Assembly (NCBI GenBank): GCA_037576215.1
Contig: JBANDB010000011.1
Span: forward strand, 1,860,001 to 1,924,000
Reading direction: 5' to 3'
DNA length: 64,000 nucleotides
Source: Armillaria gallica
Taxonomy: Eukaryota; Basidiomycota; Agaricomycetes; Agaricales; Physalacriaceae
The position numbers were made by a program, and so were the translations under genes. Numbering within the stretch: position 1 is the first letter of the stretch; every line of letters starts with the position of its first letter. The notes beneath the pieces were generated by a model. That model did no database searches and was not told the origin of the DNA. It saw nothing but the letters and a program-made list of their open reading frames with translations. Positions 48,061 through 59,423 of this stretch are shown here, piece by piece.

Positions 48061-49159
48061 CACAGCGGGATGAGGGATTGCGTCGGCACAGTGCCCCGGC
48101 GTTCCTTCTCGTCCGAATTCGTTGTTACAGTGCTCTTGGGATGCTTGGATCAAGGGTTCAGAGTCATTTTAAAATTCAAATCTGTACATGTGTTGGAGGT
48201 GGCACGTACCATTACGTGTTTTTACACTTCGCTTTCTATATTTTGAAAACGTTGCCGCTTTCATTTGTGGGGAGTAAGATGCCATTTCTCACTGCGCGAA
48301 TATATCCATCACCACTAATCTTAACTAACCTCAAATGGCGGCTGCCGAGAAACTTTCAGGAGCATTGACATTGAATTCAAAAATATCTATTATACAACAG
48401 GTGGATATCGGAACTTGCTTCCGTCGCCCTCTCATTGGCTACACAACTTGAGCTTTTCATTGGTTCTTCCATTTTTAGGCCTGATTTCCATCATGTGTTC
48501 GTTCTTCTCAGGTCGAGGAGACATTTTTTTGGTCCTTTACGTTCTTCACGTTTAGCCTTCCTTGCGATACCTTACTGTATTTATGCCATTTTGTCTCTAA
48601 CCACCGGATCGTGGGGAAAAGAATTCCAAGGACTTAGAAGCCCTGAATTTCGGTCCTGGAGGTACGCCTTCGATATTCCCAGCAGTTCTGTGACTGGTAT
48701 TGATGGCTCTTTATCTTGAGCTTGCTGTTCTCGGGCGTCAAGCAGCTTGCACCTTGCGGTTCTGCGGGTGCGCGATCTCAGTGCTATGATATCTCCTCTC
48801 CGATCATCACCATAGGATTCCTCCCTCCCTTCATCAAAACGCGTTCAGTCCCCGACTCACTGACATATGACAGCCTTGTCTCTGTGAACGACTCTTTTCC
48901 GTCAAGACGATGTATTGTCATTCGCTGAGCAAGCATGGGATGGTCAAGAAAGGGTGAGGTAGAGGGGAATTGGGAGATACACGGCGATGGGGCTGGGAGG
49001 ATGGTGGCATATGTGTCGGGTATGGTTAGCACTCTCCGTTAACTCAAATTTATAGGCACTAATCATGGCCAGGCAGCTCTCTCCTTCAAGCGACTACTTG
49101 AAGCATCAATGCATTAAGTATCAACTTTTGTCAATGTACCGACACCATCAAAGCAGCAT
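48061..49159. other. Intergenic region in the BTB array
   Basis: About 1.1 kb with no supported gene; it may hold further eroded remains of array gene 2. Confidence 0.4.
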
Positions 49160-49169
49160 TGTTGGAGGA
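49160..49169. repeat. Direct repeat flanking the 335-bp element, left
   Basis: TGTTGGAGGA, identical to 49505-49514. Confidence 0.8.
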
Positions 49170-49504
49170 GGCCCCGGGAAGCTCCCGCCAAGCTGTGTAC
49201 GGATTTTTGCATATTTGAGGCCCTCAAAAGGCCAAATCCTTGTCCATATTTTGCATATTTGACAGCCAAATTTTGCCCCCGTTGTCCGCAGTTTGCATGA
49301 TTTAGGACCTTTTCGGATGATATCTGGCCAGAACCATCCTCCGCGGACCTCCGGGAAATTTTTTGGCCTACCGGGACCTCCGGACCGTCCGGACCGTCAA
49401 AACGTTTGTCCGACTTTCCATATTTTGCTCCCAAATCGTTGCATATTTGAGGCCCCAAATCGGCAAAATTTCCGGACACAGCTTGGCGGGAGCTTCCCGG
49501 GGCC
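49170..49504. mobile_element. 335-bp element with long terminal inverted repeats (MITE)
   Basis: The left end starts GGCCCCGGGAAGCTCCCGCC and continues AAGCTGTGT; the right end is its reverse complement. About 34 bp match with one mismatch near base 30. Copies of GCATATTTGAGGCC lie inside both ends. It is flanked by a 10-bp direct repeat (if the inverted repeat starts one base further out, the repeat is 8 bp). No transposase frame. A 9-10 bp duplication with long inverted repeats would fit a Mutator-like element; 8 bp would fit hAT or KDZ. The superfamily is left open. Confidence 0.78.
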
Positions 49505-49514
49505 TGTTGGAGGA
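49505..49514. repeat. Direct repeat flanking the 335-bp element, right
   Basis: TGTTGGAGGA, identical to 49160-49169. Confidence 0.8.
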
Positions 49515-50655
49515 AATTTCAACCCGACGCGACATATCGTCATCTGGCAAGCTAGCCTTGGACAGCGTGAAGATAGGGAAGTAATGGCTGCAATGTCAGA
49601 TGCGATGACCTGGGAGCAAGATGATGGGAGATAGCGGCACCTGCAGCCGGGAACGGTAAGTCACTAATCACCCCACTATCTGCAAGCATTGAACCCCCTC
49701 CGTAGCCCAATCTCATTCCCACTCATTAACGCGACTTCTTCTCAGACGCAAGCACCAAGTACTACGCTTCAAGTACCCATCATGGTCCCCAAAACTGATG
49801 AAGTTTTTTTGACCTGAACAGCGGTTTTTCCCCAAACTTCAAAGGGGCCTGCAAACATGGATTGCTGGGAGTTGGAAAAGTTTGTGTTCTACCTGGCGCC
49901 AGAGTCTTCTGGGATCTCCTCATATGTTACAGGCATCATGGTACACCACAACTATAGTCAATCTATGCTCTCTGTTACCGCGAAGAAGGCTGCCTGCCTG
50001 GTTTTGCTTCGTAGAGCATGAAGTGCTGCCAGTGACAGGTGTGTTGCTCTGGCAGTTCTATGGCCAAACTGCATACTGAACATCCATCTGTAGAAATTAT
50101 TTTGTTTGACCACATAGCACGGCGAGCAAAGAAGTAACGTCGAAGGGCATCATGAGAACGCGGAATTTCGAGAACAATTGACTGGTAAGGGCCAATATAT
50201 ATGAAGGTATGCCATGCCAAGCTGAAACTGTCGAGGACTGACAATTAGCCGTTATAGCTGCTACCCGTGAAGCCAACAACGGGCAATATATCGAGTGTCA
50301 TTGTTCTTACTACTTTTTGAATACACATCTTACTCGCTATTGCTTCCGAGTCCTATTATATGCCGTTCAAGCTATTATCTCTTATTGCACATAATTATAC
50401 TATGTGTTTCGATGTATTTTACCCGAAAAATACAACACTTCACGGGTCCCCGCTTGTATACATACATACAAGGCATATATAAGTTGAATACAAGCAATGC
50501 TTTTTGCGGTTGCTGATCGTCGCTGTACCATGATAACCATCTCCTTCCTTTTGGGAATCTTCTTCCACCCTTGCCCTCGCCAACCTCTGAATGCATAGGT
50601 GAATTTTCCTTGTTGCTCTTTCCCTACTCAATAACTAACTTCTGTGTTCTTGAGC
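49515..50655. other. Intergenic region upstream of BTB array gene 3
   Basis: About 1.1 kb without a supported gene. TATATAA near 50475 may be a distal promoter element. Confidence 0.4.
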
Positions 50656-51628
50656 ATGAACGCTTCTCCACCTTTCGACGGTTCCGACCTTAAATCAGAT
50701 ATCATCTTAGTATCATCCGACGGCGTCCGTTTTTATGCACACAAACTTCTCCTCTCACTTGCGTCGCCGTTTTTCAAAGACCTGATCGCACTGGCCCAAG
50801 CCCCCATCGATGGCTCTCTCCCTTTGGTCCCCTTGACTGAAAGCAGTAGTATCATCGATAAAATCCTCCGCTTCTGCTATCCTACCAAAGATGCCACTTT
50901 CGACGAAATAGCCGAGATATACCAAGTCGCCGAGGCTATGCACAAATATCTCATGGAAGATGTTACGAATAGGCTTCCTAGCGAGCTGCGCAGATTCACG
51001 GAAGAGCATCCCCTTCGTGCCTTTGTCATTGCATGCGTCATGGGGTGGAAGGAGGAAGCAGCATTTGCCTCCAAAAAGGTGCTCGAAGGGCCTCTCTCAA
51101 TCCAAGATGAGGATGACATCCCGGAGCTCAGGCACCTCGGGTCTGTTAAAACATATCACCGCCTTCTCAAGTTCCATCAGCAGCGCTTGGACAAGATAAA
51201 CGATATGTTACAAACAATGGATCAAGTGCACGCCTTGTGCAGTCCGGATCCATGGCAGGGCCGAATTTGCGATAAACATGTTATCTGGGACGAGCCACCT
51301 GACATTATGGACGGCTCCCGGAAATCCTGGCTCATCCACTACACCGTGTCTGTTCTTCAAGCAATGCAGAAATCTCCAACCGCAGCGACTTTGGAACGGG
51401 TAGACAGCTCTGCCCGGCCCTTTGCTCGTAAAGTGGCAGAATCCTGTCCAGAATGCTTGCACAATTGCGCGGACTGTGGCGGTCTCGACGAAATCTTTGA
51501 GAATCATGTGAAGTACGAGGTTTTGGGTGAGATACGCTCTCATTTGGGAACGGTGAGTGGTCACAGAGTTTGTTGCAAATGGCAATAAGAGCTTAACCTG
51601 TCGTTAGCAATTCAACCTTGATCCGTAG
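50656..51628 (+). CDS. BTB/POZ protein, array gene 3, intact
   Basis: Exons 50656-51552 and 51608-51628 give 305 residues. The BTB domain spans roughly residues 5-110: DLKSDIILVSSDGVRFYAHK, LLLSLASPFFKDLIALAQAP, IIDKILRFCYPTKDATFDE. Then come the family regions EAMHKYLMEDVTNRLPSELR, LRAFVIACVMGWKEEAAFAS, SRKSWLIHYTVSVLQAMQKS and AESCPECLHNCADCGGLDEI, where Cys pairs recur in all copies and could bind metal. The first ATG of the frame is 50656. The last exon is a 21-nt micro-exon (QFNLDP and stop); without splicing the frame ends at 51588. The phase and place of this intron match the other array genes. Molecular partner unknown. Confidence 0.83.
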
Positions 51629-53184
51629 TTCTATCAATTATGACAGAAATTTCAGTTGAGAATTAGACTAACGGATATGTGACTTTTATCTAGGCCGCCT
51701 ATGCTAAGTACATTTATAGAAGTGTTCATTCCGATGTAAAAAGTGACAGTTTTTCCTGATGTCTTTTTTGTCCCGCTCAAGCTCGAAGGGCACGCTACGC
51801 AATTACATGAAAGACTCTAGCGTTACACCGGAGACAGAGAAACCGCCTACTCTTGCACATGTCTCGGAGTTTTTTGGAACGAGCTTTGTGCTCGGGCCAC
51901 GACACCTTCTAGAATTCGCGAATGGACTAGACGTGATGAAGACAGCCTTAACACACACAGCTGGGCGGCGACTATTTTGGGCGAGTCAAAATAGAATCAA
52001 AGTCCGAAATGTTGGATTTTGCCTCGCCCAAAATCCTTCCTTCGGATTTTGATTCTATTTTGACTATCCGAAAATAGTCACCACCGAGCTGTGACAGGCT
52101 GTTTTCTGTCCGTATGCCGCCGAGGGCACAAATTGCTCCTTGGGTATCCAGGCTCGATGGAAGGAATTATAGGCATGGGAGAGATTTCCCTCAGGACCCG
52201 CGCGTATGGTTCCATTCATCCCCATTTTGCAGGCAACGACGATGGAGTGTTGTACGAGGCAAGTATAGACGACATTCAATGAGTACTGCGATAAGGGTCG
52301 TACTTCCCAAGGGATCCGAGAACAATGCAAATGAAAGAAATTTGAGAATTAGCTCCAATAGATGTCGCTCTATCGCTTGTAGGATTCACTGGTAACCTTT
52401 CGTGAAGTATACTTTGAGAAGGGACGTACAGTAGATGTAGATATTTCTCAGTCCCGTCAAAACTTCGGAAGATGGGCGGGATCTATCACGATGTCGTTTC
52501 GACACGGTTCGCGACATTAAGTTGGCATATCTACTAAGGGATGGAGTGATGGATGAGAAAATGCCGAGCGAAGCATTCTGACTGTATAAAAACGAAATAC
52601 ATGGTATCCAGACATAGTCCAAGCGCGTAGCGACAGAGCCAATGTCTCCTGCATGACATAGAATCATAGCAGGAAATGAAACATCATCGGCGAACTTGCA
52701 GAAGGAGAACACTAGATTGAACGGCTCGACCGCTATGAGTAGCCTTAGTAGTAGTAGTCGTCAAGTCACACCACGGTATTCATGAGGGAGTGAACGAATT
52801 CCGATATCTCGATCATTAATGTCCACCACTGAGGAGACGACACGTACTGACATATGTACACCGGGTGATGATCGATGGAGACCCTTGGAGACCACCGGAG
52901 TGACTCTGAGTGTCAAGTGAGCTGCGCCACGTGCTCAGACGCGTCTCAATGAATGAATTTGAATTACTTCAGTTTCCTTAAATATTTTCAACCTCGACTG
53001 GGGTAGACCTTTGTGGTTTTCCCTAGGCAAATAAAAGGGATTGACACTACTCGGGCAGCGGTTGCTGTGTATTAGGACCTTGCAGAGCTTCTCTCCAGGG
53101 CTCGCTGTCCTCGCAATTTTCCAAGTGTGTGCTACTATTACTCCATCGCTCTTGGCCACGACAGTACTCAACCTCTGTCTAGAA
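51629..53184. other. Intergenic region with a fold-back element
   Basis: Contains the fold-back at 51956-52093. A frame from about 51759 (PPTLAHVSEFFGTSF) runs into the fold-back and has no recognised family; it may be a gene fragment. Nothing else is supported. Confidence 0.45.
51956..52093. mobile_element. Fold-back element with 53-bp arms
   Basis: The left arm 51956-52008 and right arm 52041-52093 are reverse complements with about seven mismatches over 53 bp; the best-kept part is GTCAAAATAGAATCAAA. The 32-nt loop holds a smaller hairpin (GGATTTTG, then CAAAATCC). Outside the arms, ACAGCCT also recurs inverted, so the structure may be slightly larger. It looks like a MITE or fold-back relic; no clear target duplication was found. 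Confidence 0.72.
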
Positions 53185-54135
53185 ATGGCTGAAAATGGCC
53201 CAGACGCAGCCACAACTGCTTCATATCCCTTCGACGGCGCTGATTCCACCTCAGATCTTCGCTTCACTTCGTCGGACGGGGTCACATTCTTCGTCCATAA
53301 AGTCATCCTCGCTTACGCTTCGCAGTTCTTCAGGGACATGTTTACACTGCCCCAAGCTAATCCCGACTCCCCCATTTTTATGGCTGAGGATAGCAAAACC
53401 ATCGACAAAATACTTCGTTTCTGTTATCCCGTTGATGTCCCTACCTTCGACAGTCTGACAGAACTGTCTCGTGTCATCGTTGTCATGGTGAAAAAATTTC
53501 TCATGGACGATGTTGCTAAGAAGGCTCGGGTTCAGCTCCTCTCGTACATGGAGCAAGAGCCGTTGCGTGTCTTCGCTATCGCCTACACCCTCCAATGGAC
53601 CCGCGAGGCCAATGATGCCGCCAATGTGGCACTCGGCAGCGCCATGTTTTATTCATACAAAGCGCCGGAACTTGACTCTGTTCCCGGAACGGTTCTCTAC
53701 CGTCTCTTTCAAGTCCAGGACAAACGTCGCCGGTCTCTAAAAGATTCCACAGACCCGGAGACTTATGTCTCTGACCTTGAGACCCTCCTTGTTGGAGGCT
53801 GTGATAAACACGATGTCTATTCTCGACGGCACCCTGGTATGTTAAATAAAATATGGTTCATCGACTACTGCGATGCCCTCGAAGAGGCTCTGCGAGAATA
53901 TGGACCGTCTCATGGCACCTTGGACTTATGCGAGCCTCATGCTCGAGAAGATGCTCTTCGAAGAGCACTTGAGTGCCACAGTTGTTCCCATGGGAATTAC
54001 CTAGTCTTCGACATGTTTCTGCCTAGAGTAGTTCTCGATCGACTAATGAATGATCTAGATGAATCGGTTTGTTTTCTTACCCTTGCAGCATTGAGAATGC
54101 TCACAGGTTTAATGACATAGAAATTCCAGCTGTAG
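53185..54135 (+). CDS. BTB/POZ protein, array gene 4, intact
   Basis: Exons 53185-54066 and 54121-54135 give 298 residues starting MAENGPDAATTASYPFDGAD. The BTB domain: DLRFTSSDGVTFFVHKVILA, YASQFFRDMFTLPQANPDSP, IDKILRFCYPVDVPTFDSLT. The C-terminal family region has LRVFAIAYTLQWTREANDAA, NKIWFIDYCDALEEALREYG and ECHSCSHGNYLVFDMFLP. The final micro-exon of 15 nt codes for KFQL; without the intron the frame runs to 54120. The next gene downstream (54879) is a close relative in the same orientation. No frame error. Confidence 0.83.
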
Positions 54136-54878
54136 ACTGTCGCGGCCCTCCAACGCAAAAACTTGACCGTGCTTTACGAGGTATGTTGCTTGTCCAGTAC
54201 GCAGGTATTCCTTGCTGAAATCTTCACGAACCAAAAAAACCAGGACACCGACTTTTGACTGACAGGCTGTTAGTTTGGAAAAACCGGTCCACTGTCCCTG
54301 TGCCATCTACCACGTCAGCCCTTTTCTATGGTGTCACACGAGTAGTGGCTATCTATGATTTACTCTCGTTGGGAAGCTGGGCAGTGGGTGTGCCCATCAG
54401 ATAGTTCTGTGAGTAGTACACGCAAAAGATTTTAACTATTCGATTTTGTGCTCGGCGTCGATCATCCGAAGCGTTTCTCTTCGTCCAGATATTATGTATC
54501 AGGACGTCGTAGAAAGCAAATCTCCAGACCATGAATTGGATGAAATACCACAGTTTGAACGGTCCGGCTCGGCGTGACGTAAAAGGGTCAGTGCGGCCAC
54601 TAGATAATAATATCCAGGGACGCGTCAGCCGCGTCTTGTGGCACCGTGCTTCTTCCTTTCCCTCCATCATCATCCTGCCCTGAGCACCCACCGAAACAAC
54701 CCACTTCAGCTGCGCCACCTGGGATACGGTATTCCTGACAAACCCTCGTCATTCTTAGCAGCAAACGCCTCGTTTCAAGGTGTCTTTCGGACACTTACAA
54801 CAGATATTTTCAAAAGTATTCAGTACGCCTTTCAACTGTACTTCATCCTCAGAGCATTTCTCATGTATTCTACAAGGA
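54136..54878. other. Intergenic region between array genes 4 and 5
   Basis: No supported gene. The frame of gene 5 is open upstream of its first ATG from a non-ATG codon at 54780, which I take as chance. Confidence 0.45.
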
Positions 54879-55844
54879 ATGGACTATGACGACCAACCCC
54901 CGCCCCTGGAGTCCATAGCATCTTATCCATTCGACAGCTCTGATGCCACCTCCGACATCGTCCTGTTATCCTCCGACAAAATCCACTTCTACTGCCACAA
55001 AGTCATCCTCTCCCTCTCCTCCCCCTACTTTAAAGAAAAGTTCACTATACCCTCAGGGTATGTTGACGCCGCTCCCATTCTATTCATGAGCGAAGACAGT
55101 AAAATTCTCGACAAAATCCTTCGCTTCTGCTATCCCGCCGTCGACCCCAAGTTTGAAAGCCTCTCCGAGTTTTATCACGTTATCACAGTTATGGTCAACA
55201 AGTTCTCCATGCGTAATGTCGCTAGACGGGCTCGAGGTGAATTGCGCAAGTATGCGAGATCTGAGCCCCTTCGTGTCTTCGCTATTGCATATGCCATGCA
55301 GTGGAATGAAGAAGCGGCAGAAGCTGCTGCATGCGTGCTCAACCGACCCTTGTTGGCTCTCGACGACCACGATATCCCGGAACTCGATATTCTCCCATCA
55401 CCTCGTGTTCTTTACCGTTTGTTCAAAACATACCGCACGCGGTTTGACGCTGTTCGTCAGGCAGCGAATAAGTGCGATGATGATGCCATAATCGGCGTGC
55501 TCAACGGAGTTGCGTGTCCTGAGCACGACTCGTTTCCCGACCCTGAGGGCACGCCTACTAAGACGTGGTTTGCGAGGTACTGTACGTCAGTTCGGGAAAC
55601 GTTGAGCCACGAGCCTTCGTTGGAGACGTTGTTTACCTGCGACGAATGGGCCCGACCGCTTGCTGAGCGTACGGCTTCTTCATGTGTGCACTGTTCGCAG
55701 CTCGACCTGGAGGGCTTGTTTCGCAATTGTATTCCTTATATATACTTGGGAAATATTAAAAAGGCTCTAAAGATGGTATGAATCTGGACGATTCGCTTCC
55801 TGTCTGTTCACTGATTGCATTTTCTACAGAGGTTTGAGTTGTAG
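54879..55844 (+). CDS. BTB/POZ protein, array gene 5, intact
   Basis: Exons 54879-55775 and 55830-55844 give 303 residues starting MDYDDQPPPLESIASYPFD. The BTB domain: DATSDIVLLSSDKIHFYCHK, VILSLSSPYFKEKFTIPSGY, ILDKILRFCYPAVDPKFESL. Then VARRARGELRKYARSEPLRV, FAIAYAMQWNEEAAEAAACV, PTKTWFARYCTSVRETLSHE and TASSCVHCSQLDLEGLFRN. The 15-nt last exon codes for RFEL. Most similar in the window to array genes 4 and 6. Substrate or partner unknown. Confidence 0.84.
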
Positions 55845-56221
55845 TTTCTTAAAATCACCTTCCTTCTTCTAGCATTTTCACCGGATTGATACCCTTTTCA
55901 ATATGATTCATATGACCGTGTTTCTTCCATCTTGAAACCAATACAACTCCTATCATCAGGTCGGGAAACCCCTGAACAATGAATTGAGGTCTGGTATCGA
56001 CACAAACATCTCTGCCACGTACTATCACAACCGCTCTTCTTAGAGACTGTCGCGCACCCTCTAGGTACGTATCGACAACCTACAGGACCAGCCATCATGC
56101 TAATGATTTGCGCAAACTATAGCAGCATACCTGACCGTGATTTCCCCGGGTCCTATAAGTTTGCTTCGGACGGTATGATGTTCCTAGTTTTTTCAATGGT
56201 TGTTTATGGTATTCTTCAGAC
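55845..56221. other. Intergenic region between array genes 5 and 6
   Basis: Short spacer with no supported feature. Confidence 0.45.
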
Positions 56222-57203
56222 ATGAACGATGACTACGATTCGGTCGCCTCTCATCCTTTTGATGATGTGCACTCTACAGCATCTGACGTCATCCTTGTTT
56301 CCTCAGACAAAGTCGCCTTCCACACCCACAGATCTATCCTTTCGCTCGCCTCGCCCTTCTTCAAGGACATGTTCACTTTGCCGCAGCCCGTTATGATCAC
56401 GGGCAAGCCTGTTATCACTATGGCCGAGGACAGCGAAACGCTCGACAAAATTCTTCGCTTCTGCTACCCTGCAGTGGATCCATCGTTCGCGAGTCTGACA
56501 GAGCTAGCCCGCGTCCTAACTATCATGGTCAGAAAATATCTGATGGACAGCGTAGCCAGACGTACTCGTAACGAACTTCGCAAATATGCCCAAGAGGAGC
56601 CGCTACGCGTTTTTGCCATCACATACTCCCTTCAATGGAATGAAGAGGTGGACGAAGCCGTCAAGTGGTTCCTCAGCCGACCTCTCCTGGCTCACGATGC
56701 AAGAGACATCGTTGAGCTTGACGCATTAGACTCAGCTCGGGTTCTCTTCAGGCTTTTCCAGTTCCACAGAGAGTGCTCCAGGATTTCTTACTTCTGCGCC
56801 CAGAACCACGACTTTGTGGCTAGCAACGTCCAATTTTTTATGAGTGAATCAGGCGCGTGTACACTCCACGATGCGCTGGGCGATCCTGAGGATCCTTTCT
56901 GGAGCCAAGGAAGACGTGGCTTGTCGAATATTGCAACTCTATTGCTAAAGAGCTGCGGTCGGTACCATCCATGCATGCTTTGCGGCAGGGAAACCGTGAA
57001 GAGTGGGCTAGGCAGGTTGCTCGACAAGTGGCCTTTGCGTGCCCAGATTGCTCAAAGAACAGTTTGGATATGATCTTTGACGTGTGGATACCGCAATTCT
57101 ACCTCAATAGAATTGAAGAGGAGTTAGCGCAGGTATGTTCTATACTGACCTGTCGAACTGACTAATGACCATGTATACACAACAGAAGGCATTCAAAGGG
57201 TAA
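56222..57203 (+). pseudogene. BTB array gene 6, one frameshift
   Basis: The start MNDDYDSVASHPFDDVHSTA leads into a full BTB domain (SDVILVSSDKVAFHTHRSIL, SLASPFFKDMFTLPQPVMIT, LDKILRFCYPAVDPSFASLT) and LRVFAITYSLQWNEEVDEAV. At about 56905-56912 one base is missing: the first frame reads FWSQGRRGLSN, while the family sequence KTWLVEYCNSIAKELRSVPS continues in another frame, then EEWARQVARQVAFACPDCSK and FDVWIPQFYLNRIEEELAQ. A GT-AG intron (57133-57185) joins it to an 18-nt micro-exon (KAFKG). As with array gene 1, only one lesion separates it from an intact gene. Confidence 0.72.
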
Positions 57204-57575
57204 TTTCTATGTTCTGGTGTGCAGGTCCAAGGACAAGAGAGGAGGGTGCCTTATTTAATATATAGCATGAATCAGAATAAGCTGTAGAATGTTGAATAAT
57301 GTAACCATGTACACTGACCGCCCTTTTATAAGTGCTATTCAGCGAGAGGATCAACAGAGCGTCAAAGGCAAGCTTGGGCATCCCCGTCTAGCTGCAGGGC
57401 AGAAATTCGCATAAAATCAAAACACAGTATAAAGATATCCTTTATCTCCCTCATTCGGTGGATGACGGTGGTCAGAGAAAGAAAGACAAGATGAGTAAGC
57501 ACCTACAGCTTAGAGCTGTACCACCATGACCGGATACCCTTGCCGCCTTGTACATCTCTCCTAGTCCCTACTGCC
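57204..57575. other. Intergenic region
   Basis: Spacer between the BTB array and the F-box gene, with no supported feature. Confidence 0.45.
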
Positions 57576-58987
57576 ATGCGCATTGATGAACTACCCCCAG
57601 AAACTATAGAAGAGATCCTGCTTCATGCAGATCCACTGGCGTCGCCTCACTATCCCAGTGCTCCCGCTTTTTCGACACCCTGATTAATCATGGCCCGGAC
57701 CAGCACTTATGGCGGTGGCTCTATCTCATTCAGCCTCTCGATGACCCCAGGAAATGCGTATCCCCCAATGGTGACCCACAGAAGGATATCGACTGGAAGA
57801 AGAAGCTCCAGACCTTCATTCGCGCCCGGACAGTGGTCAAGGATGCTACCGTATGTCGGCCAGCCGAGCGATGTGCCATTCTGCGGACTATGATACATCT
57901 GATAGAGTACGTACCGCCCCGGAGAGGGTCCTACGAGGGCGATATGCCCAAGAACCTGATTTGGATCCGGGATGTCCTCAGCGGTGGGGCGTTTATTGAC
58001 CCAGAGACGATTAACTGGGTGCCCACTGATACTGAGGAGATTCAATTACGCGACAAGTTGCATACGTACCTGGGGATTACTCCTGCGGATCGTGCGCCGC
58101 GTGCGTTGGTCGACTCGAGGGCGTATGTGTATAACCTCAGGAATTACTCGTGGGACACGGATTTTGGGCCGTTCTTCGAAGATGGCAAGGTGAATTGGGA
58201 GCATCTTAGAATGGTACGTCATGTACTGGCGATGCATGTACACGGCGTGGAGGCTTTCCAAATGAGTTTGGAGTATACGCAGATACGGATGGCGGACATG
58301 GCGGATACTAGAGATTGGGCGGGTATTGAGGGGATTTGGTGGTGTGGATTTTGTTTTTGCGACCATACAGATCTTACAGGTGCGTTCTTTCGGTCGTTCT
58401 TGATCATCACATTGGCTTAACGTCTTCAATAGTGTATAATTTTTCTGTGGTGAGTTACCTGCCGCTGGGTTGATTTGCTCATGCTGACTTCCATCAAGAG
58501 GGCGGATGGGTCTATGGATGTCAGTCTCTTCGAAGATCCTGGGTTCACCGATGTATTTCGTTCCGTCGAAGTAACCATCCGTGTTTTGGAGGTGACCCCT
58601 GACCCCAAACATCCCAAACATCCACGTATATACTTTGGAGGTTCTATGGGACAGCATTCCACGTCCACAATGAGTGGATATGTGCATATGACGGACGAGA
58701 ATCAAGTCCGGTGGCGATTTGTGCGTCCCTTTCTTCGTTGCCTGGTATGAAATTCACACGCCAGCTTAGCGGTCTGGAGAACAAGCGAACCCTATATGGA
58801 GCTCAGAAGGAATACAGGTGGGGGGATTGCGATCTCTGTATGGCGTTCTAGGAACCTGGACGACAACGTTTCATAACCCGAATGATCCAGTTGGTACGTT
58901 CTGCCGAATATCTTGTGGAACAATTTTGACGATGGAGCAGGTCCTTTTTGGCTTCGGAAAGCAATAGATCTGCCTCAAGAAGACTGA
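57576..58987 (+). pseudogene. F-box protein with one early frameshift
   Basis: The start MRIDELPPETIEEILLHADP is an F-box head; the rest of the F-box (VASLSQCSRFFDTLINHGPD, QHLWRWLYLIQPLDDPRK) lies in another frame because one base is missing near 57638-57644. After that the gene is coherent: WIRDVLSGGAFIDPETINWV, AYVYNLRNYSWDTDFGPFFE, WAGIEGIWWCGFCFCDHTDL, then exons joined by GT-AG introns with FEDPGFTDVFRSVEVTIRVL, IYFGGSMGQHSTSTMSGYVH, QVGGLRSLYGVLGTWTTTFH and the end PVGPFWLRKAIDLPQED. This second half is typical of one agaricomycete F-box family. Probably an SCF substrate receptor if functional. Confidence 0.74.
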
Positions 58988-59423
58988 TTTGACGCTATAT
59001 TGACTCTTGGGGTTATAGGGAGTAATCTCAAAGCGGTTCATCATTGTTAGTCTTGTCGGCCGTCTTCAGACTCTTCGCATCTAGCTGAATAATAGCAGCT
59101 GGTGTATATATTGGATCATCTTAAAGCCGGACTCGCACCTTTCGTCTTACACTACTGAATAAGATTTGTTACTATTACATGGGATAGTAAGCTGATGGGA
59201 TGACTACGGTCTGGACAAATTGCACAAGTTCTCATGGACCTGACAACGGACAGAGTTACTGAGGCTGTAGCAGTGCTTAAATTTTGTATTCACCGGCCCG
59301 TACCTGCCTTCAATGACCGTGAGAAAATCTTGACTGCCCTTTGCATCGTGTATTCACGGCGATAACAAGCTTGTCTTTGCACCACCACACCAAAGGCGAT
59401 ATCGACCCTGATACTCTGACAGC
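58988..59423. other. Intergenic region
   Basis: Upstream region of the Bbc1-like gene, with no coding signal. Confidence 0.5.
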
